From Shewanella sp. SR44-3 (GTDB lineage: Bacteria; Pseudomonadota; Gammaproteobacteria; Enterobacterales; Shewanellaceae), in NCBI RefSeq assembly GCF_014163735.1, contig NZ_JACJDV010000014.1:1-64000 (forward strand): a stretch of DNA of 64,000 bases, written 5' to 3'. The notes under the pieces are model-generated. The model did not search any database. It was not told where the DNA came from and was given only the letters and a program-made list of their open reading frames with translations. Within the stretch, counting starts at the first letter, position 1. Every line of letters starts with the position of its first letter. The position numbers and the translations under genes were made by a program. Positions 7,606 to 18,400 of the stretch are shown here, one piece after another.

Positions 7606-8835
7606 TCAGCTCTTTACACTCGCCTGTTTATTAACTTGGGTCGGAATAGCGAGTACCGCCAACATGGCCAGTAACGCGCAACTTGCGGCAAACACCCAAG
7701 TCATCACAGAGCCACTGCCATCGCCCCAGATAATCCCGCTAAGCCAAGTACCCAGCGCGCCGCCGACACCAAAGCTGAGGCTGGCGTATAACGCCTGACC
7801 TTTACTTCTGTGACTGGGCGGAAATTGCCGGTGAATAAACTGAATTGATGCCGCGTGAGTCAAGCCAAAAGTAAAGGCATGCAGCAATTGACTCAGGCCC
7901 AGCAGTGCCAAACTGTCGGCACCAAACGCCACCAGCAACCAACGCAGCGCCGTCATTAACATGCACACCACCAGTAAAAACTTGATGCCATAACGCCCTA
8001 ATAATCTAGGGGCAAACATAAACATGATGATTTCGGCTATCACTCCAAGAGCAACAAATAATCCCCCTGCAGTTTCTGAGTAACCCACTTGTTTAAGGTA
8101 CAAAATAAAGAAGCCGTAAAAAGGCCCGGCGCTCATTTGAAGTAACATGGCTGACACTAAAAACCACACTGTGGCCGCTTCAAGTTTGAGCTTAGTCACC
8201 GGAATCGTTTTATCTATGATGACTCGATTGGCGGGTAGCGGCAGCGCACAGGCAAGTAAGCCAATAAACAGACTCATGCCTATTATAGGCAGTACTTCTG
8301 TGCCCCAGGTATCGATAGCAATACCCGCCCCGACGACCAAAACAATGTAACCTATACTGCCAAAACTGCGGATTTTACCGTACTGATTGGCCTTATCACC
8401 TAACGTTTCTAAGGTGATAACTTCAAGCTGAGCAAGAATGGCATTCCAAAAGAAAGTGTAAACCGCAAGGCTTATGGCTAAATAAAGCACCCCACCTTTA
8501 AAGAAGAAGCTCACAAAAGTGATGGCCGCTGCCGCTGCACCAAATTTAATTAATTCAGAGCGCATGCCGGTTTTATCAGCAACCATGGCCCACAGATTGG
8601 GCGCTATGATGCGAGTCCCCATGAGGATGGCAAGTAACAAACCTATCTCTTGAGCATCGAAACCACGGTTATCGAAAAACACCCCAAGGTAGGGCACCAT
8701 GACGCCCAAAATAGAAAAGAAGAAAAAGTAACAAGCACTGATCCAGCGCAGTTGCCGCTCAGTACTCATGGGAATGGCTTTATTTGGTTTGCCCTGATTT
8801 GACTGAACTTGGTCTGACTTGCTCTGGTGTGTCAT
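7606..8835 (-). CDS. MFS transporter, HcaT/3-phenylpropionate-permease-like
   Basis: This is a major-facilitator integral membrane protein of 409 residues with about twelve hydrophobic helices, starting at RWISACYFFFFSILGVMVPYLGVFFDNRGF. The pattern (PYLGVFFDNRG, LATLGD-like LETLGDKANQYGKIRSFGSIGY) is that of the HcaT/LacY-like subgroup. The real substrate is unknown. The first 22 residues are polar and Gln/Ser-rich. The ATG at 8835 has an AGGTAGGGA ribosome site; an ATG at 8769 would remove this extension. Confidence 0.85.
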   Translation of the reverse strand: MTHQSKSDQVQSNQGKPNKAIPMSTERQLRWISACYFFFFSILGVMVPYLGVFFDNRGFDAQEIGLLLAILMGTRIIAPNLWAMVADKTGMRSELIKFGAAAAAITFVSFFFKGGVLYLAISLAVYTFFWNAILAQLEVITLETLGDKANQYGKIRSFGSIGYIVLVVGAGIAIDTWGTEVLPIIGMSLFIGLLACALPLPANRVIIDKTIPVTKLKLEAATVWFLVSAMLLQMSAGPFYGFFILYLKQVGYSETAGGLFVALGVIAEIIMFMFAPRLLGRYGIKFLLVVCMLMTALRWLLVAFGADSLALLGLSQLLHAFTFGLTHAASIQFIHRQFPPSHRSKGQALYASLSFGVGGALGTWLSGIIWGDGSGSVMTWVFAASCALLAMLAVLAIPTQVNKQASVKS

Positions 8836-8936
8836 GATTTTATCCCTACCTCATGATCTTACTGCTGTTATTCAACTAAACGTCGCGGCGATTTGGCATC
8901 TGCTGAATGGCCACATCGCCCCGAAATCAATTCAAC

Positions 8937-10031
8937 TTAGCGCATACCAATTTTAGGGGTATCACTCACCACCGCATGGTTTTGTGCCCTGTGCCTTAAC
9001 AGGTGATCCATCAGCACTATGGCAAGCATGGCTTCGGCAATAGGTACAGCGCGAATGCCAACACAGGGATCGTGTCGTCCTTTGGTGATCATCTCAACCG
9101 TGTCACCCTGCACTGTCATGCTTTGGCCCGGCACACTAATGCTCGATGTCGGTTTTAACGCCATATGAGCAATAATCGGCTGACCCGATGAAATTCCGCC
9201 CAGTACGCCACCAGCATGATTTGATTCAAAACCCTTTGGTGACATTAAATCTCGCCCTTGGGAGCCCTTTTGGTTCACCACAGCAAATCCGTCACCAATC
9301 TCAACGCCTTTAACTGCGTTAATGCCCATTAATGCATGGGCAATGTCAGCATCTAAACGATCAAAAACTGGCTCCCCAAGCCCAACAGGCACGCCTGTAG
9401 CTATCACTGAGACTTTGGCGCCAATGGAGTCGCCGGATTTTCTAAGCTCACGCATGTACTCATCTAAGGCGTCTAATTTACTGGCATCAGGGAAGAAAAA
9501 GGCATTTTTCTCGACTTGAGTTAAGTCAATAGTCTCAGCGCTTATGGGGCCAAGTTGCGATAGGTAACCTGTGACCTCAATGCCGTGGACTTGCTTTAAA
9601 TACTTTTTAGCCACAGCGCCCGCAGCAACCCGCATGGCGGTTTCTCGCGCCGATGACCGGCCGCCACCACGGTAGTCACGCATGCCATACTTTTGCTGAT
9701 AGGTGTAATCGGCATGGCCTGGGCGAAAGGTGTCTTTGATGTTGGAGTAATCTTGGCTGCGCTGATCGGTATTTTCTATCATCAAGCCAATGGAAGTGCC
9801 CGTGGTCTTGCCTTCGAATACCCCAGATAGGATTTTGACTTCATCGGCTTCACGGCGCGCAGTAGTATAACGAGACGTGCCAGGGCGGCGGCGGTCAAGG
9901 TCGTGTTGCATATCCTCAACGCTAAGTTCAAGTCCTGGCGGGCAACCATCAATAATGCATCCCAGTGCAACACCATGACTCTCACCAAAGGTGGTCACTA
10001 CAAAATTCTGACCTATGCTATTTCCTGACAT
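8937..10031 (-). CDS. aroC: Chorismate synthase
   Basis: This converts 5-enolpyruvylshikimate 3-phosphate to chorismate, the last step of the shikimate pathway, using reduced FMN. Family signatures are complete: [12 protein letters not shown] at the N-terminus, the [13 protein letters not shown] loop near 125-140, and [16 protein letters not shown] near 320. The 364 residues match the usual bacterial length. The start is ATG at 10031. It lies just downstream of prmB, as in E. coli. Confidence 0.97.
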   Translation of the reverse strand: MSGNSIGQNFVVTTFGESHGVALGCIIDGCPPGLELSVEDMQHDLDRRRPGTSRYTTARREADEVKILSGVFEGKTTGTSIGLMIENTDQRSQDYSNIKDTFRPGHADYTYQQKYGMRDYRGGGRSSARETAMRVAAGAVAKKYLKQVHGIEVTGYLSQLGPISAETIDLTQVEKNAFFFPDASKLDALDEYMRELRKSGDSIGAKVSVIATGVPVGLGEPVFDRLDADIAHALMGINAVKGVEIGDGFAVVNQKGSQGRDLMSPKGFESNHAGGVLGGISSGQPIIAHMALKPTSSISVPGQSMTVQGDTVEMITKGRHDPCVGIRAVPIAEAMLAIVLMDHLLRHRAQNHAVVSDTPKIGMR

Positions 10032-10159
10032 GCCTTGTGTTTACCTCTTAAAAATTCTCGCTGTATCGCTGTAATCTTTAGCGTCTTTGAACCGAACCTA
10101 TCTGCTGCCAGTGAGAACTAGGGCCACAAATATACTGTGGCCTTTACGGCAGCTGGTGC

Positions 10160-11104
10160 TTATTCGGCGTCTTTATAAACAGAAAACACTGACTCGTGTT
10201 CCACAAGTTGATCCCGCGTTAATACAAACACCCCGTCACCACCTTGTTCAAACTCAACCCAAGTAAATGGCACTTGCGGGAACTGCTCCATTAAATGCAC
10301 CATAGAATTACCCACTTCAACCACTAACACACCATCTTGAGTCAAATAATCAGCGGCATTGGCTAAAATGCGTTTGGTTAAATCTAAGCCATCGCGGCCT
10401 GATGCTAAACCAATCGCTGGCTCGTGATGATATTCATCAGGCATGTCGCCGATGTCTTGGGCATCCACATAAGGCGGATTAGAGACGATTAAATCGTATT
10501 GTGGCCCTTTAGGGATGGATGAGAATACATCAGACTGAATCGGGAATACTCGCTCCATAACCCCAAGAGATTCGATGTTAATCTGCGCGACCTCAAGGGC
10601 ATCTTCACTGATATCTAATGCATCAACCTCGGCATCTTCAAACAAGTAAGCACAAGCGATAGCAATACAGCCACTGCCAGTACACAGGTCCATCACCCGA
10701 TTAACTTGTTTGTTATAAAGCCAAGGGCTAAAGCCATTGTTGATCATTTCAGCAATAGGCGAGCGCGGCACTAACACACGCTCATCAACGTAAAACTCAA
10801 GACCCGCAAAATTGGCTTTATTGGTTAAATAAGGCACGGGCAGGCGTTCACGCACACGGCGAATGATAAGCTCAACGATTTTATGCTTTTCACTGCTGGT
10901 TAAATTGCTTAAAATTACCTGTTGGCCGATTTCTTCCGGCAAGTGTAATGCATGGAATACCAATGCGATGGCTTCATCCCAAGCGTTGTCTGTGCCGTGG
11001 CCATAGTAAATATTTGCATCATTAAAACGGCTAACTGACCAACGCAACATATCACCTATGGTGCGTAACTCGGTGACGGCTTCATCTACAAAGATCTTAT
11101 CCAA
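10160..11104 (-). CDS. prmB: 50S ribosomal protein L3 N5-glutamine methyltransferase
   Basis: PrmB methylates a glutamine of ribosomal protein L3. The protein has an N-terminal helical domain, then a Rossmann methyltransferase core with the SAM motif [15 protein letters not shown] (about 132-146) and the catalytic NPPY motif (VSNPPYVDA, about 195). The length of 314 fits PrmB rather than PrmC. The start is TTG at 11104, because AGGAG sits 6 nt upstream and the nearby ATG is out of frame. It is divergent from smrB, as in E. coli. Confidence 0.94.
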   Translation of the reverse strand: MDKIFVDEAVTELRTIGDMLRWSVSRFNDANIYYGHGTDNAWDEAIALVFHALHLPEEIGQQVILSNLTSSEKHKIVELIIRRVRERLPVPYLTNKANFAGLEFYVDERVLVPRSPIAEMINNGFSPWLYNKQVNRVMDLCTGSGCIAIACAYLFEDAEVDALDISEDALEVAQINIESLGVMERVFPIQSDVFSSIPKGPQYDLIVSNPPYVDAQDIGDMPDEYHHEPAIGLASGRDGLDLTKRILANAADYLTQDGVLVVEVGNSMVHLMEQFPQVPFTWVEFEQGGDGVFVLTRDQLVEHESVFSVYKDAE

Positions 11105-11177
11105 AACATTCTCCTACTTAATTGTTCTGGGTCATTGTAACTGAAGTCTATTAAGATGACATAGAATTCAATACAAT

Positions 11178-11711
11178 ATGACCATGAATAAAGATAATCC
11201 CCCTGACTCTCAGTGCTTTTTTGAACTCCTTGATGACGTTAAGCCTATCAAGCAGAACACCCATCATTTTCGCCAAGCAGCTAAACCGAAACAAGAGTTC
11301 GAGTTTAAGGAGCAACAGCTCCATGCCGACAGCTATTTCTCTGATAGCTATCAGCCGCTATTACCCCATGATGGGCCTATGCGTTGGATTGATGAAACCG
11401 CGGATAAGCTAGAGCTGAAACGTTTGCGCCGAGGTGACTATCAGCCAGATTTATTGCTGGATTTGCATGGTTTACGTCAATCTGAGGCCAAACTTGAGCT
11501 AGCTGCGCTTATTCAAGCCTGTATTAAGCAAAGTATTCAATGCTGCAGTGTGATGCACGGTTATGGCGCGGGAATATTAAAACAACAAATTCCCATTTGG
11601 CTGGTGCAACACCCTAAAGTAAAAGCGTTTCACCAAGCGCCCAAAGAATGGGGCGGCGATGCAGCATTACTGGTGCTTATTGATTTAGGGGATCAGCCTC
11701 ACCGCCGCTAA
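11178..11711 (+). CDS. smrB: Smr-domain endonuclease SmrB (ribosome rescue)
   Basis: In E. coli SmrB cleaves mRNA between collided ribosomes. The 177-residue protein has a basic N-terminal extension and then an Smr domain at about 90-170: LDLHGLRQSEA (the DLHG signature), VMHGYGAGILK (HGxG), and AFHQAPKEWGGDAALLVLI at the end. YFSDSYQPLL before the domain also matches SmrB. It starts at ATG 11178; an ATG two codons later is possible. It is divergent from prmB and convergent with sixA. Confidence 0.93.
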   Translation: MTMNKDNPPDSQCFFELLDDVKPIKQNTHHFRQAAKPKQEFEFKEQQLHADSYFSDSYQPLLPHDGPMRWIDETADKLELKRLRRGDYQPDLLLDLHGLRQSEAKLELAALIQACIKQSIQCCSVMHGYGAGILKQQIPIWLVQHPKVKAFHQAPKEWGGDAALLVLIDLGDQPHRR

Positions 11712-11743
11712 GCCCCTGCCCTAGAAAAGCAACACTATCAACG

Positions 11744-12214
11744 TTACGCCAATTGCTTGGGGTTATGCATTACCACTAGATGTGCTTGCTCTGCGTGTTT
11801 ATCAATGTGGGCTATGCCTGAGGTGGCAAATAATGGCGGCTCTATGCCGTAGACAAATTCGCTGACCATGTAACCTAAAATTGGCATATGGGCGATAACA
11901 AGCACTGTGTCGGCCTTGTATTGCTCGGCGTAAGCTAATATCGCATCGACGGCAAATTTAGGGTCTGCATTGGGCCTAATATCATCTAAGGTGAATAGGT
12001 TTCTCGGCTCACCTATGTGCTTGCTCACTTCTTTCCAAGTTTGTTGTGCACGCAGATAGGGGCTTACAATCACTAAATCTACTTGTGCGGTCATTTTTGC
12101 TAGCCATTTAGCCGTTAGACGGCTGGAATAACGGCCAGTATCAGTGAGCTCACGCTCTTTATCACAGGGGGCATCGAAACTCGCTTCACCGTGTCTCATC
12201 AAAAAAAGTTGCAT
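11744..12214 (-). CDS. sixA: Phosphohistidine phosphatase SixA
   Basis: This histidine phosphatase-superfamily member removes phosphate from phosphohistidines; E. coli SixA acts on phosphotransfer proteins of the PTS or ArcB type. The RHG motif FLMRHGEASFD places the catalytic His at residue 8. A second active-site His lies in VIAHMPILGYM. I chose the ATG at 12214 (156 residues) because the family starts M-Q-x-F-x-M-R-H-G and a GAGAG precedes it; the frame is open to 12244. It faces smrB tail to tail. Confidence 0.9.
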   Translation of the reverse strand: MQLFLMRHGEASFDAPCDKERELTDTGRYSSRLTAKWLAKMTAQVDLVIVSPYLRAQQTWKEVSKHIGEPRNLFTLDDIRPNADPKFAVDAILAYAEQYKADTVLVIAHMPILGYMVSEFVYGIEPPLFATSGIAHIDKHAEQAHLVVMHNPKQLA

Positions 12215-12515
12215 AGGGCTCTCAGCAGGCATTATTGTTATCATTATTATTTAATTGTAACTCAAAAAATGATTCAACAAACCTTGTTTTTGGGTCGCCT
12301 TAGTCATCTTTGGTCTATAACTTATCAGCGTAATGTTATTCACTGCTAAGCTAATGTGAGCTAGGTTGTCGAGTTAAATATATTCTTTCCACAAAATAAT
12401 TAACTTTAGCTTCTGAAATCTATTACCAAGCAGAGTAAGATAAGCAGATTGATGTTTAAGCTGATAATTTTATTCAGCCTGATGGTTTATCCACTGCGTT
12501 ACTGGGAGCACAGAT

Positions 12516-15305
12516 TTGTCTTTAACGCCTACTATCCATAAAAGTCCAAATGATCATCGCCAATACAAATACCTGTTGCTTGAAAACCAGCTCAAGGTGC
12601 TATTGGTAGAAGATATGCAGTCGGCTCAGGCCGCATCCTCTATGGCTGTCGGTGTGGGGCATTTTGACGACCCAGCAACCAGACCTGGCATGGCACACTT
12701 TTTAGAGCACATGTTGTTTTTAGGCACAGAAAAGTACCCCGACGCTGGTGAGTACCATGCTTTTATTAACCAACATGGTGGCAGTAATAATGCCTGGACA
12801 GGCGCAGAGCAAACCAACTTTTTCTACAGTATAGATGCAGACGCCTTTGAGCCGTCACTGGATAGATTTAGCCAGTTTTTTATTTCGCCAAAATTTGATT
12901 TAGCCTTAGTCGACAGAGAACGCCATGCTATCGAGTCTGAATTTAGCTTAAAGCTTAAAGATGATATTCGCCGCGTCTATCAAGTTCAAAAAGAGTCCGT
13001 AAATCCAGCGCATCCTTTTGCTAAATTTTCCGTGGGTAATCTTGAGACCTTAGCTGGAGATGAAGCCACGCTTCAACAAGAGCTGTTGGCATTTTATCGC
13101 GAACGCTACAGCGCTAATGTGATGACGCTTTGCTTAGTGGCACCGCTGTCTTTAGATGAACTCGAAGGGCTAGCAAGACGCTATTTTGGCAGCATAATCA
13201 ATACTCAGCGTCAAAGACAGTACCCACAAGAGCCGTTTCTTACCGACACACAGCGCCTCAAGCAAATCAGCATAGTGCCCTTAAAAGATCAAAAACGAGT
13301 CAATTTAAGCTTCGCACTGCCAGGAATTGATCAATTTTACCGCCGTAAGCCGCTCACTTTTATTAGCCATCTTCTAGGTAATGAAAGCCCAGGCAGTTTA
13401 TTGTCTTATTTGAAGGGTCAAGGGCTTGCCAATAATTTGTCCGCTGGTGGCGGCATGAATGGCTATAACTTCAAAGAGTACAATATTTCAGTTCAGTTAA
13501 CCGACAAAGGCTTGCAAGAGCTGGATGAAGTCGTCGCCTGTGCCTTTGAATACATTAACCTTATCAGCACTCAAGGACTTGAGGCCTGGCGTTATCAAGA
13601 GCGGGCCAATTTGCTAGAAACCGCATTCCGCTATCAAGAACAAATAAAAGCCTTAGATCTTGCCAGCCATTTAAGCATTAACATGCATCACTATCGCCCT
13701 GAAGATTTGGTCTATGGTGACTATCGAATGGATGGTTTCGATAACGATGAAACCACTATGTTGTTATCCTTGTTAAGGCCTGACAACATGCGCTTGCAAG
13801 TGGTCGCAAAAGAGCTCACCACAGACAGGCAAGCCGCTTGGTACCATACTCCCTATGCAGTTGCTGACATAGCTCCCGAGCGTTTGCGCAAGTGGAAGGT
13901 TAATAGCATTAGAGAAGGATTAGCGCTGCCTGAAAAAAATCCCTTTATTGTTGCAAATCCACAAGCGCGGGCTGAAAAAAGTAGCTGCATTCATCCAAGG
14001 CTGGTGGCAGAAGGTCCGGCTTATCGCCTATGGCACAAAAAAGATGATGAATTTAATGTGCCAAAAGGTCACATGTACCTGTCACTTGATTCTGACCAGG
14101 CCAGCAAAAGCCCGTTACATGCTGCGCTCACCCGGCTGTATGTCGAGATGCTGCTGGACTATTTGACAGAAGCCACCTATCAGGCCGAAGTCGCTGGGCT
14201 CAATTACAACATTTATCCCCATCAAGGCGGGATAACCCTGCATTTGACTGGGTTTACCGGCAACCAAGAGACCTTGTTGTCCTTAGTCATTCACAAAGCC
14301 CGCGAGCGAAACTTTACTCAAGAACGCTTCGATACTATAAAAAATCAATTACTTCGCAGTTGGCGTAACGCCAGTCAAGCAAAGCCGATTTCTCAGCTGT
14401 TTACGGGTTTAACCGTGACATTACAGCAGCGCAGCTATGAGCCAAGTCAAATGGCCATAGCCCTTGAACATGTGGAACTGGCCCAACTGCATGATCATGT
14501 TAGCGCTTTCTATGAAAAGATTTACCTTGAAGGCCTAGTCTATGGTGATTGGTTAGAAAGCGAGGCTAAGCAGCTCAGTAAGCGCTTGCAAAACTTGTTG
14601 TCGTTAGTCTCAAAACCCAGCAAAGAAGCAGCCAGAGAACTGGTTAATATGGCCCACAAAGGCACAGTGATGCGTGAACTTTCTATTCATCATCAAGACA
14701 GTGCAATTATTTTATATTATCAAGCAGTGTCATCGACACCTGAAAATATGGCCACTTTCACCCTGCTTAATCACACCATGTCATCGACTTTTTTCCATGA
14801 ACTTAGAACAGAGAAGCAATTAGGTTATATGGTTGGCACGGGTTACTTACCGCTTAATCGCCACCCTGGAATGATTTTTTATATTCAATCCCCTACCGCT
14901 GGGCCAAAGCAACTACTGGAAGCCATAGATGAATTTATTGCCGACTTTAACTATGCCGTAATGCAAATCACTAATGAGCAATGGGAAAGCACCAAACTTG
15001 GCTTAATTAATCAAATAATGGAGCATGATGCTAACCTTAAAACCCGCAGCCAGCGCTATTGGGTGAGTTTAGGCAACAGAGACTATTCGTTTGATCAGCG
15101 TGAAATGGTGGTTGCACAAATTAAGCGACTCACTCGAGCTGACTTAATTAAATTTATGATGCAACAGATGCGCAGTAAACATTGCAATCGCTTAGTATTA
15201 TTTAATCAGGGGGTACAGCATCAACAGCATGAACCTTTACGTTCAGCTGAGATGATTACCGATTTAAACCACTTTAAAAAGTATTCTGATAAGTTTGATT
15301 TTTAA
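12516..15305 (+). CDS. M16 zinc metallopeptidase (insulinase/pitrilysin family)
   Basis: This is a large zinc peptidase of 929 residues with the inverted zinc motif H61-F-L-E64-H65 and the third ligand Glu142 in RHAIESEF, exactly 77 residues after H65. The layout is that of full-length pitrilysin/insulysin with an active N-terminal half and an inactive C-terminal half (ELRTEKQLGYMVGTGY). No signal peptide is visible, unlike E. coli pitrilysin, so it may be cytoplasmic. The start is TTG at 12516 with GGGAG upstream. It is probably a peptide-degrading enzyme. Confidence 0.9.
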   Translation: MSLTPTIHKSPNDHRQYKYLLLENQLKVLLVEDMQSAQAASSMAVGVGHFDDPATRPGMAHFLEHMLFLGTEKYPDAGEYHAFINQHGGSNNAWTGAEQTNFFYSIDADAFEPSLDRFSQFFISPKFDLALVDRERHAIESEFSLKLKDDIRRVYQVQKESVNPAHPFAKFSVGNLETLAGDEATLQQELLAFYRERYSANVMTLCLVAPLSLDELEGLARRYFGSIINTQRQRQYPQEPFLTDTQRLKQISIVPLKDQKRVNLSFALPGIDQFYRRKPLTFISHLLGNESPGSLLSYLKGQGLANNLSAGGGMNGYNFKEYNISVQLTDKGLQELDEVVACAFEYINLISTQGLEAWRYQERANLLETAFRYQEQIKALDLASHLSINMHHYRPEDLVYGDYRMDGFDNDETTMLLSLLRPDNMRLQVVAKELTTDRQAAWYHTPYAVADIAPERLRKWKVNSIREGLALPEKNPFIVANPQARAEKSSCIHPRLVAEGPAYRLWHKKDDEFNVPKGHMYLSLDSDQASKSPLHAALTRLYVEMLLDYLTEATYQAEVAGLNYNIYPHQGGITLHLTGFTGNQETLLSLVIHKARERNFTQERFDTIKNQLLRSWRNASQAKPISQLFTGLTVTLQQRSYEPSQMAIALEHVELAQLHDHVSAFYEKIYLEGLVYGDWLESEAKQLSKRLQNLLSLVSKPSKEAARELVNMAHKGTVMRELSIHHQDSAIILYYQAVSSTPENMATFTLLNHTMSSTFFHELRTEKQLGYMVGTGYLPLNRHPGMIFYIQSPTAGPKQLLEAIDEFIADFNYAVMQITNEQWESTKLGLINQIMEHDANLKTRSQRYWVSLGNRDYSFDQREMVVAQIKRLTRADLIKFMMQQMRSKHCNRLVLFNQGVQHQQHEPLRSAEMITDLNHFKKYSDKFDF

Positions 15306-15408
15306 TTCACAAAACCAACTGACACTTAAATCCAGTTGGTTTTAATCTTAACTCTGCATAGTTAAGCGGCAATAACATTGCTATTGAGAAATAATTGCAA
15401 CAAGGTTT

Positions 15409-15420
15409 TGACAATTGTCA
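15409..15420. promoter_or_regulatory. 12-bp perfect palindrome upstream of the cyclic-di-GMP gene
   Basis: TGACAATTGTCA lies about 55 nt before the start of the 15476 gene and overlaps a possible -35 (TTGACA). No good -10 was found at the matching distance. It could be an operator, but the regulator is unknown. Confidence 0.35.
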
Positions 15421-15475
15421 TCATTTCTGAAAAAGTGGGAGGTTAATCGGCATCGACCAAAATAAGAATAATATT

Positions 15476-18400
15476 ATGCCCATCTCACGTTTTCTTGCTA
15501 TTTTTACAGTTTTTTTCTGTAGCTACATGGTTATTTATCCAAGCTCAGTTTTAGCCTTTGGGGCTCAAACAGCATCTACCAACCTGTCAGATATCAATTC
15601 CAGAGTAGAACCACCTACCAAAAAACAATTGGTAAATAAAGACAATAGATTCAAAATAAAGTTAAATTACGATAGTTATAATATTGCAGAAGGAGTGTCT
15701 CAAAGTCGAGTTAATAGCATGGTCGAAGATAGGTTTGGTTACATCTGGATAGGGACTCTCAATGGATTAAATCGTTTCGATGGCACTAATTTTGAACATT
15801 TTTTTGCAGATGACTCCAACGGTTTGCCCAGCTCATTCATAAGAAGTCTATTGATCGATGGTGAAGGTAATTTACTCGTTGGAACAGATGCAGGCTTAGT
15901 CGTTTACAACAATGATACTGAAAAATTCTATCCTTTCTATGTTAACAATGAGAAATTAACTTCACCTATTTGGTCTCTATCCTTATCAAAAGATAAAGTC
16001 TTTATTGGGATGAATAATAAAATCCTTATCCAACCTGGAGGTGAAATAAAAAACGAACAATTAAAAGAAGTAAAAAAAGTTATATCTATAGCGGAAACCA
16101 TTTACATAAGAAATTATGACGGAGAAATATTTAGCTATAAAAATAATATCTTAAAGTTATTTGAAAAAAACAGTCTTGACATGGTCGATACTGAAAAAAA
16201 ACTAATTATTGCACTGAACAATGGTCTATACGAATCATCTTTAAATAGTAAAAAACATTTGTCAAATAATGTTTATTATAATTTTTCAAAAAGAACAAGC
16301 GACAACGAATTAATATCCATACATAATGGTGAAATTATCACCCCTGAGAGTGAAGAATCACAAGGAGTATTGAGTGATAACCCAAAGGAGTTTGGAGGTT
16401 CGTTAATCAAAGAGGTTTCAGAATCTACTCTTATTACAAAAACAAATGAAGGTTTTTTACAAATTAAAAAAAACAGTAACTTAGTAAGAAAGATACATGG
16501 TATAGATGAAAATATTTGGTCCATGGCAAAATCTAGTGATGGTGATTCAATTTTCATAGCCGATGATAATGAAAAAATTAAAATTTTTAATAGAAACATG
16601 CAGCTAAAAGGAGAAGTTGATGTCGGTGCATCATTTGGTCCTAAGTTAGTCATCACTTTCAAAGGCGCCCTTTACACGGCATCATCCAATGGGCTGTATA
16701 TTACGAACTTAGTAACCTATGAAAATAAAAAAATATCGAGCCTCCATGTCACAGCACTTACTCTAAGTGATAATGAGGATTTAATAATTGCTGGAACAAT
16801 TGATGGTGAGATACTAAAAATATTAAACCAAGAAGTAATTCAAACATTAAGCAGTAAAGATGACAGCCCAATTTACGATATACTCTATGACAATGGAAAC
16901 ATGTGGATCGCATCACAAAGCGGATTAATGAAGATATCAAAAGCAAGCAGGAAAAAAATATTCAGCTCCGATTTGGTAACAAGTATAAAAAAATATAAAA
17001 ACAAACTGTATGTAGGAACAAGAACAGCATTATTGTCAATTGACGAAATAAGCAATGAGACTAAAGAGATTCACGCGGGAAACAAAGCCATTTACGCAAT
17101 TCATATCAAAGACGATCACCTTTCAGCATCATCAAACAGCGAGATCATCATCTTAAATATAGAAACACAAAAAAAGCATATATTACAAGTTAACAATGGC
17201 GCTCAAACAGACTACAACATTCAATCCATGTTGGATATAAATGAAAATATTATTTTTGGTGGTGTCGATGGATTAAGCATATTAAATACCCACGAAATTA
17301 TGAAGCATTTAAATCAAGAGAAAGCACCATCGGTATTACTATCAAGCTTTTCATTATTTAACATTGTTAAAAAAGGTTCCAGCCCTCAATTAAAAACATC
17401 AATTAGCTCTTCAAAGCAAGTTAATTTAAAATTTTCTGACTACCCATTCTCCTTCAAATTTATCGTCCCAGGAAAGACATTTGATGAAGTCGAATTTTAT
17501 TATCAAATGCAAGGGTTATCTAATAATTGGCTTCCTGCTAAAGAAGTAAATTCAGCCACCTATACTAATCTGTCCCACGGCGAATACCTTTTTAATGTCT
17601 ATGCCGTTGATAAACTCACAGGAAAACAAGGGCCAACAAAATCAATTAAAGTCATCATCACCCCTCCATGGTGGTTATCTTTAGAAGCAAAATTTGTTTA
17701 TGCGCTACTCACCTTTCTATTCGTCAGCGCATTGCTTAAAACTATGGTGCGGCGCAGAGAAGTACAAAAACAGATAGCCTTAAGTGAAGAGCGACTTAAA
17801 TTATCGCTTTGGGGTAGCGGCGATGAAATGTGGGATTGGGACATAGAATCAGGCAAAATTTATCGTTCTAACATCTGGGGCACCTTGGAGTTCCCCCAGG
17901 ATGGCCAACGCTCAGGTCAAGTCGATGGTGAAAGTAATATACACCCGCAAGATCAAGAACGAGTAAAATTCGCATTAAATCAGCACTTTAATGGCATGGC
18001 TGAACATTTTGAAGTCACTTACCGCGTCAGAAATCGAAGCAATGAATGGCTGTGGATTTTAGATAGGGCAAAAATTGTTGAACGTGACAATAATGAGCGG
18101 CCATTGCGAATGACAGGAACCATTAAAGATATTAATAATATCAAACAAACTGAAGAACAGCTGCGGCTATTTGCCAGAGCGATTGAAAACATTTCTGAAG
18201 GTATGTTTATTCTCGATGCTAATCACCAATTTGTTGAAGTTAACGCAGCTTGTTGCGAGCTATTACAAAGAACAAAACTTTCATTTCATGGTGAGCGTTT
18301 GTCTTTTACTCTTTATCCTGAGTCTTTTTCCATTCAAATTCGCAGTCTTATTGCTCAACAAGGCTATTGGAGCGGCGAAATCGAAGCATTAAAAGCAGAT

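Noticed and set aside
16276..16662. 128-codon minus-strand frame inside the propeller gene
   Set aside because: It is antisense to a well-supported large gene and is a by-product of A/T-rich codons.
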